Shown one piece after another: positions 33,236 to 40,454 of a stretch of DNA of 40,454 nt. A program made the position numbers and the translations under genes. The notes below the pieces were generated by a model. The model was not told the origin of the DNA, made no database searches, and worked only from the letters and a program-made list of their open reading frames with translations. The stretch's first letter is position 1. Each line of letters starts with the position of its first letter. The DNA comes from an uncultured Granulosicoccaceae bacterium (GTDB taxonomy: Bacteria > Pseudomonadota > Gammaproteobacteria > Granulosicoccales > Granulosicoccaceae), in assembly GCA_937930305.1 (NCBI GenBank), contig CALGLE010000027.1:1-40454 (forward strand), given 5' to 3'.

Positions 33236-36200
33236 TCAAACCGGTGGAGGTGCCAAGACTTCTCGCGTGCCATTGGATCCAACTGGGCTAATGACCCCCG
33301 CTGCTTCCATTTCTTCGATCATGGTGGCGGCTCGGTTGTAACCAATTTTCAAGCGCCGTTGCACGTAGGAGATGGACGCACGGCGGCTTTCAGTCACCAC
33401 AGCCACAGCTTGATCGTACAACGCATCTTGTTCACCCGAGCCACCTTCAGCCCCGCCGCCGGATAAACCGGGAATGTGAACTTGTGATTCATTTAAGATT
33501 TCTTCGATGTAATTTGGCTCACCGGTTTTTTTAATGTGGGCAACCACATTGTGCACTTCATGATCGTCAACAAACGCCCCATGCACACGCATGGGTAATC
33601 CCGTGCCGGGAGGCAGATACAGCATGTCACCGTGGCCGAGCAGGCTCTCTGCCCCGCCCTGATCCAAAATGGTTCTCGAGTCAATTTTTTGTGACACTTG
33701 GAAAGCGATGCGTGTGGGTATATTGGCTTTGATTAAACCGGTAATAACATCAACAGAAGGTCGCTGTGTGGCAAGAATCAAATGAATGCCAGCGGCTCGC
33801 GCTTTCTGCGCAATGCGGGCAATCATCTCTTCGGCTTTCTTACCCACTTGCATCATCATGTCGGCGAATTCATCCACCACCACAACGATGAACGGCATGT
33901 GTTCTAAAGTTGGGGGCGCAGCCGTTGGGTCAAGACTTTTTTCAGCTTCGTACATCGGATCGACAATGGGGGTGCCGTTCGCTTCGGCTTCGGCCACCTT
34001 TTTGTTGAAGCCTGTGATGTTACGCACCTTGAGTTCAGCCATGAGCGCGTAGCGTCGCTCCATCTCACCCACACACCAACGTAATGCATTTGCCGCTTCA
34101 CTCATGTCGGTAACCACCGGAGACAACAAATGCGGTATGCCGTCGTACACATTCAATTCCAACATTTTCGGGTCGATCAAAATCATGCGCACATCGTTCG
34201 GTGTGGCTTTGTACAACAAACTCAATAGCATGGCGTTAACGCCCACCGACTTACCTGAGCCAGTGGTACCAGCCACTAACAAGTGCGGCATTTTGCCTAA
34301 GTCCGCGGTGACCACCTGACCGCTGATGTCTTTGCCTAAGGCAAGCGTTAACACCGACTCTTTCGCCGCGTAAGCCGGCGCCTGAATCATTTCCGAGAGT
34401 TGCACAATCTCGCGCGAGTCATTCGGAATTTCAATACCGATGGTGGACTTACCCGGGATAACTTCCACCACACGCACACTCACAATCGATAAAGAGCGCG
34501 CAAGATCTTGCGATAAATTAGTGATTCGACTGGCCTTAATGCCCGGCGCAGGTTGCATTTCAAAGCGGGTGATCACAGGTCCTGGCTGCACGGCCACCAC
34601 TTCCACCGTTATTCGAAACTCCGCCAACTTCTCTTCCAACAAGCGCGACAAGGTTTCTAATTCGCTTTCTGAAAACCCTTGGCTTTGCGGAGTCGGTGCA
34701 TCCAACAATGACAGCGGAGGTAATTCCGAATCGGGCAAATCCAAAGTTAATTTGGTTTGACGAGCATCGGCTGATGGCACGCGCTCTTTGATGGCAATTT
34801 TCTTTTTACGTGGGGCCCCTGCACTTCCGGCTGAAGGCGTTTGCGTGTTAGCTGTTGCTGCAGCGGCGGACGAAGCTACTGGCGTTGCGGCACTATCCGC
34901 ATTAGCGTTCGACGAGGTAGCACTTGTTGCATTAGCCTCAACGATCTGTCCATTAGCCGCCGACAAAGCGGCGGCCGCACTGGCTGCGGCATCGGCTGCG
35001 GCTTGAGCGGCAGCAGCATGCGCCTGTGCAATCGCTACAGGATCATTCGCATCCGATGCCGTTGCCTGCGGCGAAGCCGAGGTAGTGGCCGTGTCTGGCA
35101 CGGTGCGCTGTTCCTCAATGGCGACTTTGGTGCGTTGCGCCAAGCTCAGCTCTTTAGTGCCATCGTTAGCACCCAGCCCATCGAGCAAAGCATCTTTCGC
35201 GGCTTCACGTTTTTTATCGCCGAACGGCAACAAGCCACGCATTTTTTTCATCGCTTTTTGCATCGGGCTTGGCGCGGTTTCAGCAGTCACCCGCACCAGT
35301 CCATCAGAGGCGGCGTCTAAATCCCCAGTTGGCCAATCAGAGAATTCGTCTAAATTTTTATCGAGCCGATCAAAGTCTTTGCTGCCCGGTGCCCCATTTT
35401 GGGCGCGACGCTCTTTCGCGTTCGCCAACGCTGCGGCTAAGGGGTTTTTCGGTGGGGCATCAACGATGTGTTCGTCATAGGCTTCCAGTTCAGCCACTTC
35501 CGCTTGCAAGCGTTGTTCGCGTGCCCGTCGCGCTTCTTTCACTTTCATCCGCTCCGATCGCTTGTCGCCAACGGTAGAAAAACCGTTGGCTACTTTATCG
35601 ATGAAACCGACGATGCCTGCGCCCACCCATTCGATCACTCGAAGCCAGGACGTACCGAATGCCAAGGTTAATGAGGCGAAGAACAGAAACATCAAAAAGA
35701 TGGTGGTTCCAAACGGACTTAAGAAACTGATCAAGCGCCACGCGGTGGAAGAACCTAAGATGCCACCGCCAAAACTGCCCTTCGGCAATGAGCCCTCAGG
35801 CACGGCAAAATGCAAATCCGCTAAGCCACTGGCGCTGAGCAACATAGCAACGATGCCAATAATGCGAAGAAACGCGAACGGCCGATAACCGGCAGGTAAT
35901 TGTTTCGTTCGGTTATCGCGGAACAGCAGATAACCGGCCCCTAAACACAGAAACGGCACCAAGTACGCCATGTAACCAAACAGGAAGAAAGCGGCATCAG
36001 AGAAAATAGCGCCAGCTCGACCCATGCTGTTGTTGATGCTGCCGCCATTGCCGGTGTGCGTCCAACCGGGGTCGGCCTGATTGAAGCTAACTAAGGCCAG
36101 CAGTGCAACTAGGCCTAAGAAGAAAAACAGTAATCCTGTGGCTTCTCGCAAGCGCCGCGACATCTGCGTGATGGCGGCTTTTTGCTGCAGCAGATCCTCA

Positions 36201-36364
36201 GCACGCAGGCGGGAGTCATTTGCCGCGTGATTCGCGGCCGAGCGCGGGCTGGAGGCTTTTGCGCTGCGCACACGGCCTTTGGCCGACCGAGCCGTTGCTT
36301 TCTTTTTGGACGCAGCTTTCTTGCGCTTGGGCGCAGCCGTGCGTTTCTTGGTTGCTTGAGCCAA
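33236..36364 (-). CDS. ftsK: DNA translocase FtsK
   Basis: About 1042 residues. It begins with a Lys/Ala/Ser-rich cytoplasmic segment, then four to five transmembrane helices (from about [16 protein letters not shown]), then a long Ala-rich low-complexity linker. The RecA-like motor has Walker [17 protein letters not shown] and Walker [15 protein letters not shown]. The C-terminal winged-helix gamma domain ([20 protein letters not shown]) reads KOPS. It pumps chromosome ends at the septum and activates XerCD. The longest frame starts at ATG 36502, but its first 46 residues look non-coding and leave 22 bp to trxB. TTG at 36364 has AGGA six nt upstream and is my choice. Confidence 0.95.
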   Translation of the reverse strand: MAQATKKRTAAPKRKKAASKKKATARSAKGRVRSAKASSPRSAANHAANDSRLRAEDLLQQKAAITQMSRRLREATGLLFFFLGLVALLALVSFNQADPGWTHTGNGGSINNSMGRAGAIFSDAAFFLFGYMAYLVPFLCLGAGYLLFRDNRTKQLPAGYRPFAFLRIIGIVAMLLSASGLADLHFAVPEGSLPKGSFGGGILGSSTAWRLISFLSPFGTTIFLMFLFFASLTLAFGTSWLRVIEWVGAGIVGFIDKVANGFSTVGDKRSERMKVKEARRAREQRLQAEVAELEAYDEHIVDAPPKNPLAAALANAKERRAQNGAPGSKDFDRLDKNLDEFSDWPTGDLDAASDGLVRVTAETAPSPMQKAMKKMRGLLPFGDKKREAAKDALLDGLGANDGTKELSLAQRTKVAIEEQRTVPDTATTSASPQATASDANDPVAIAQAHAAAAQAAADAAASAAAALSAANGQIVEANATSATSSNANADSAATPVASSAAAATANTQTPSAGSAGAPRKKKIAIKERVPSADARQTKLTLDLPDSELPPLSLLDAPTPQSQGFSESELETLSRLLEEKLAEFRITVEVVAVQPGPVITRFEMQPAPGIKASRITNLSQDLARSLSIVSVRVVEVIPGKSTIGIEIPNDSREIVQLSEMIQAPAYAAKESVLTLALGKDISGQVVTADLGKMPHLLVAGTTGSGKSVGVNAMLLSLLYKATPNDVRMILIDPKMLELNVYDGIPHLLSPVVTDMSEAANALRWCVGEMERRYALMAELKVRNITGFNKKVAEAEANGTPIVDPMYEAEKSLDPTAAPPTLEHMPFIVVVVDEFADMMMQVGKKAEEMIARIAQKARAAGIHLILATQRPSVDVITGLIKANIPTRIAFQVSQKIDSRTILDQGGAESLLGHGDMLYLPPGTGLPMRVHGAFVDDHEVHNVVAHIKKTGEPNYIEEILNESQVHIPGLSGGGAEGGSGEQDALYDQAVAVVTESRRASISYVQRRLKIGYNRAATMIEEMEAAGVISPVGSNGTREVLAPPPV

Positions 36365-36485
36365 TACGGGTCCTAAAATCGGGGTATTCGTCGACGCGCG
36401 ATGCACGAGTGCACCGCCTAATAAAGTGTAGCTCAAGGCATAGCAACACGCCCGAAAAAGCACGCGGAACCTCTGCTTGCCGTAG

Positions 36486-37478
<993 letters not shown>

Positions 37479-37497
37479 GCCAAGTCATTAAACCGCT

Positions 37498-38805
37498 ATG
37501 AGCTTAACGCTTGAAATCAGAGGCAGTTTAGAGAACATACCGGCCGCGGATTGGAACGCGCTGAACACCGATGGCAACCCCTTTGTTCGATACGAGTTTT
37601 TGCATGGCTTAGAAGCGACCGGTTGCCTAGGAGCTGATAAGGGTTGGTACCCACAGTATTTTTTGTTGTGGTCGGAAACACCGGAGTCGGCGGATGTTGA
37701 AGACGACTTTGGCGAATTGGTGGGCGCTATGCCGGCCTATGTCAAAACACATTCCTATGGGGAATTCGTTTTTGATTGGGCCTGGGCCGAAGCCTATCAA
37801 CGACACGGCGATGAGTATTACCCCAAGCTTGTTTGCGCTGTGCCATTCACACCCGCCACGGGCCCTCGTCTGCTCATTCGAGACGATCAGCCCTTTCAGG
37901 CGATGGCCGATGTGATGATCAATTCCGCTTGCCAATACGTGAATGATCAACAGTTCAGCAGCTTGCACTGGTTGTTCACCAGCCCAAAAGATTGTGTCGC
38001 GCTGTGCGGTGAAACCGAGCGCGATTTGTCGTCGGCGGAGGCGCCCGCGGAGGAAGGTGATCATGGCGACAGCGAATCCGCCGCCGGACCCACCCTGCTT
38101 CGACGCATGGACTGCCAATACCACTGGCATAACAACCACTACGAATCCTTTGAAGACTTTCTTGGCCGCTGCACCGCCAAACGCCGGAAAACCCTGCGCC
38201 GTGAACGCCGGTATGTGAGTGATGCCGGAATCACGTTGGAGAGACGCAGCGGCTCATCTTTATCGGACCAAGAGTGGGCCTGGGTCCACCAATTCTACGA
38301 GGCCACCTTCGAGGCCAAATGGGGCAATCCTTCGCTCACCGAAGATTTCTTCCGTTTGATGGGTTCAAGCTTCGGCGAATCCACCCTCATTGTGTTTGCC
38401 TACGACCCCAACGACAGCCGTCCAGCGCAGCCCGTGGCATGCTCCATCATGTTCCACGGCGGAAACTGTCTATATGGACGGTTCTGGGGCTGCCGTCGAG
38501 AACATCACTGTTTGCACTTCGAAGCCTGCTATTACCAAGGCATCGAGCATTGCATTGAGAACAATATCGCTCGTTTTGAGCCGGGCGCGCAGGGAGAGCA
38601 CAAAATTACCCGTGGATTTGTGCCCACGTTAACAGAATCGGCACATTACATTGCTCATCCAGGATTCCGCGACGCGATCAGCAAATATCTCGCTGAAGAA
38701 CAAAAGCATGTAAGAGAACGCTGCACAGGTCTTACGGATTTGTTACCTTTTAGGCAAGAGCCAATTACACTAGGCACCCATGCCCATTCCGTTCATAGCA
38801 CCTGA
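37498..38805 (+). CDS. COG3146-type GNAT/FemAB-like acyltransferase
   Basis: A 435-residue protein of the family once called peptidoglycan biosynthesis or DUF482. Recognisable blocks are NPFVRYEFLHGLEATGCLG, GAMPAYVKTHSYGEFVFDW, DQQFSSLHWLFT, and the C-terminal acetyltransferase-like FEPGAQGEHKITRGFVPT. The fold is a double GNAT; the substrate is not established. An acidic insertion (about residues 180-200) is unusual. It lies 19 bp after trxB and overlaps aat by 26 bp, a gene pair often seen in proteobacteria. Confidence 0.87.
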   Translation: MSLTLEIRGSLENIPAADWNALNTDGNPFVRYEFLHGLEATGCLGADKGWYPQYFLLWSETPESADVEDDFGELVGAMPAYVKTHSYGEFVFDWAWAEAYQRHGDEYYPKLVCAVPFTPATGPRLLIRDDQPFQAMADVMINSACQYVNDQQFSSLHWLFTSPKDCVALCGETERDLSSAEAPAEEGDHGDSESAAGPTLLRRMDCQYHWHNNHYESFEDFLGRCTAKRRKTLRRERRYVSDAGITLERRSGSSLSDQEWAWVHQFYEATFEAKWGNPSLTEDFFRLMGSSFGESTLIVFAYDPNDSRPAQPVACSIMFHGGNCLYGRFWGCRREHHCLHFEACYYQGIEHCIENNIARFEPGAQGEHKITRGFVPTLTESAHYIAHPGFRDAISKYLAEEQKHVRERCTGLTDLLPFRQEPITLGTHAHSVHST

Positions 38806-39508
38806 CGATGAGCACACCCCATTTCCTGATGTGGGTGCTGCGTTGCTTGAGCCTAACGGACTGCTCATGGCCGGCGGCTCACTCAGCAATAGACGACTGG
38901 TAGACGCCTATTGCTGCGGCGTCTTCCCCTGGTACGAGGAAGGGGAACCCATCTTATGGTGGTCGCCTGATCCTCGCTGTGTGCTAATCCCTGAAAAAAT
39001 TAAGATCTCTCGCTCATTGGGGAAAACCCTTCGCAGCGGGCGTTATGAGGTAACAGAAAATTTAGCTTACCGCGAAGTCATGAAGCAATGCGGTGCACCC
39101 CGAGCTGGCAGCACCGGTACTTGGGTTACTGATGCGATGATCACCGCTTATTGCAAACTGAATTCGCTCGGCATTGCTAAGTCGCTTGAAGTGTGGGAAG
39201 GCCACCGCTTGGTGGGCGGTTTGTATGGCATTGAAATTGGTGACGTGTTTGTCGGTGAATCGATGTTCTCGCGTGAAAGCGATGCTTCTAAAACCGCATT
39301 GGTGCATCTTGCACAAACCGAGCGCTATCGCGTTATCGACTGCCAATTGGAAACACCACACTTAAGAAGTTTAGGTGCGGAGTCTGTCAGTCGTCGTGAG
39401 TACTTAAGCTTACTTAAAGAACACGGTCGTACACCCAGTGACTTATTGCCCGACGTGTTCGGCAGCAACGTGGGTTCAACAGCGACTCAAGCTCACTTCA
39501 GCGTTTGA
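38780..39508 (+). CDS. aat: Leucyl/phenylalanyl-tRNA-protein transferase
   Basis: A 242-residue N-end-rule enzyme that adds Leu or Phe to N-terminal Lys or Arg, marking proteins for ClpS/ClpAP. Family blocks are intact: EPNGLLMAGGSLS, GVFPWYEEGEPILWWSPDPR, HRLVGGLYGIEIGDVFVGESMFS and IDCQLETPHLRSLGA. The start overlaps the upstream gene by 26 bp, consistent with coupling. Its TGA stop is followed, in the same frame, by the open frame of the P-loop gene. Confidence 0.97.
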   Translation: MPIPFIAPDDEHTPFPDVGAALLEPNGLLMAGGSLSNRRLVDAYCCGVFPWYEEGEPILWWSPDPRCVLIPEKIKISRSLGKTLRSGRYEVTENLAYREVMKQCGAPRAGSTGTWVTDAMITAYCKLNSLGIAKSLEVWEGHRLVGGLYGIEIGDVFVGESMFSRESDASKTALVHLAQTERYRVIDCQLETPHLRSLGAESVSRREYLSLLKEHGRTPSDLLPDVFGSNVGSTATQAHFSV

Positions 39509-39565
39509 TCCATTCGCTGCATTAACCCGCAATCTGTTTTAGCGCTGCTTCAACAAGCTGAACGA

Positions 39566-40075
39566 ATTTCCGTTATCGGGTGTTCGGGCGGTGGTAAGTC
39601 CACGCTGTCGCAACGCATCAGCGAACACCGCGATTTAGACTACGTTTCCATTGACCGTGATGTGCGTTGGTTGCCTGGTTGGATTGAACGAGACAAAAAC
39701 GAACAACGACAAATATTATCTGAATTAGTGCAGCGTGAACGTTGGGTAATGGACGGCACCGGGGCATCGACCTTTGACATCCGTTTACCCAGAACAGACC
39801 TGGTGCTTTGGGTTCGAGTGCCTCGCCGCGTGGCACTACTTGGATTGGCGACTCGCGTGCTAAAAAATTATGGTAAAACCCGACCGGATATGGCCGCCGG
39901 CTGCGCTGAGATGTTGCCAGATAATGAGTTCTTAAATTACATTTGGAATTTCGAAAAACGCACAGCACCGAAAGTGATTGATGCTATCCATCGCTACGGC
40001 CCCGACATACCGGTTTGCGAGTTAAGATCGCGTCGACAGATAAACGAATTGATTAATCACATGATTAACGTATAG
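39566..40075 (+). CDS. P-loop adenylate-kinase-like ATPase with non-standard start
   Basis: About 170 residues of a small nucleoside-kinase-like family. Visible motifs are P-loop VIGCSGGGKSTLSQRI, acidic SIDRDVRWLPGW, RWVMDGTGASTFDIRLPRTD and the TRPDMAAGC lid-like region; the role is unknown. The frame is open from 39509, directly after the aat TGA, but it contains no ATG, GTG or TTG before the P-loop. The first standard start, GTG at 39662, would delete the P-loop. ATT at 39566 gives the N-terminus usual for the family; CTG at 39545 is the alternative. Stop readthrough from aat or a sequence error are other explanations. Confidence 0.75.
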   Translation: MSVIGCSGGGKSTLSQRISEHRDLDYVSIDRDVRWLPGWIERDKNEQRQILSELVQRERWVMDGTGASTFDIRLPRTDLVLWVRVPRRVALLGLATRVLKNYGKTRPDMAAGCAEMLPDNEFLNYIWNFEKRTAPKVIDAIHRYGPDIPVCELRSRRQINELINHMINV

Positions 40076-40124
40076 GTTTAGGCCATCTAAGCAACACGTC
40101 GAACCAGCCCAACTAAAGATCTCG

Positions 40125-40454
40125 ATGATTCCAAACCTGCTATGCGAATACTCAACCATTAGCTCAAAAGAGTTGATGGAAAAGGTGATTCCACTCTACG
40201 ACACTCAAGCCCCCATCGATTGCCTGTTTTGGGAACGTGGGGCAAATGACACCTATGTGGTGCGTTGTGCTGATGCGCGTTATTCCTTACGAATCTACCG
40301 ACACGATAACTACCCGCGCGATGAAATAGATTTCGAAGTGGATGCGCTCAATTATCTTCACCAGGAAGGGTTTCCAGTGGCCTACCCGATCGGAAAAAAA
40401 TCGGGTGGGTTTGTCACCGAGATCATGGCCCCAGAAGGGATTCGCTATGTATTG
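40125..40454 (+). CDS. Phosphotransferase, APH/SrkA-like (5' part only)
   Basis: The frame begins at ATG 40125 and is open to the window edge, giving 110 residues without a stop. The sequence shows the N-lobe of an aminoglycoside-phosphotransferase/choline-kinase-type fold: RYSLRIYRHDNYPRDEIDFE with the probable ATP-binding Arg/Lys strand and Glu, then ALNYLHQEGFPVAYPI and the hinge strand FVTEIMAPEGI. The catalytic loop (HxD) lies beyond the window. The substrate may be a small molecule or protein Ser/Thr. It lies 49 bp after the P-loop gene. Confidence 0.8.
   Translation, partial: MIPNLLCEYSTISSKELMEKVIPLYDTQAPIDCLFWERGANDTYVVRCADARYSLRIYRHDNYPRDEIDFEVDALNYLHQEGFPVAYPIGKKSGGFVTEIMAPEGIRYVL

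Noticed and set aside
34788..35006. Ala-rich plus-strand frame inside ftsK
   Set aside because: It is the complement of the Ala-rich FtsK linker, a compositional artefact with no start signal.

Overview
The window is an ordinary chromosomal stretch from a gammaproteobacterium, most likely free-living and aerobic. Three things point there: the block ftsK-lolA-rarA next to trxB and aat; Nth, QueG, RarA and LolA sequences that read like gammaproteobacterial proteins; and outer-membrane lipoprotein genes. The genus cannot be named from the sequence. GC content is moderate, genes are dense, and many starts are GTG or TTG. I see no phage, transposon, CRISPR array, rRNA or tRNA.

Layout. Positions 93-2461 (minus) hold a SulP anion transporter followed 2 nt later by a tandem universal stress protein. 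Positions 2480-2931 are the only long gene-free stretch; it ends in several small dyads upstream of an unrecognised lipoprotein (2932-3486, plus). Positions 3523-9622 (minus) are the heat-shock cluster hrcA-grpE-dnaK-dnaJ plus a membrane-anchored Pam18/TIM14-like J protein. Its control looks mixed: HrcA is present without a visible CIRCE, a sigma-32-like promoter precedes grpE, and an intrinsic terminator sits between dnaK and dnaJ. Positions 9675-12218 (plus) hold ispG and a stand-alone MnmC-type FAD oxidoreductase. Positions 12224-13388 (minus) hold a DUF2959 lipoprotein and a DUF2288 protein. Then come apt (plus), a ComEA-like protein and heme A synthase (both minus).

Positions 15924-19025 (plus) encode a DUF3047 exported protein and an NTE-like patatin phospholipase with two cyclic-nucleotide-binding domains. 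The patatin gene runs tail-to-tail, with a 109-bp overlap, into a 754-residue protein of unknown function (18917-21181, minus). I read that protein as two tandem RelA/SpoT-type HD modules, only one with the HD..ED motif. It is the most novel-looking gene here. Positions 21264-23715 form a DNA-damage neighbourhood: nth and an SRAP/HMCES-type gene diverge around an 11-bp inverted repeat, and a LexA repressor with its own promoter and dyad is coupled to a 69-residue unknown microprotein.

Positions 23821-28597 hold a ChrR-like cupin, queG, an NAD-dependent epimerase divergent from a LysR regulator (two TTCA-N4-TGAA dyads 42 bp apart in the gap), and a FrnE/DsbA-like oxidoreductase. Positions 28675-31002 hold a DUF3565 protein, a MerF-like membrane protein, a periplasmic glycerophosphodiesterase and a GNAT acetyltransferase. 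Positions 31025-36502 (minus) are ftsK-lolA-rarA. Positions 36525-40454 (plus) are trxB, a COG3146-type acyltransferase, aat, a P-loop kinase-like gene with no standard start codon before its P-loop, and the 5' part of a phosphotransferase cut by the window edge.
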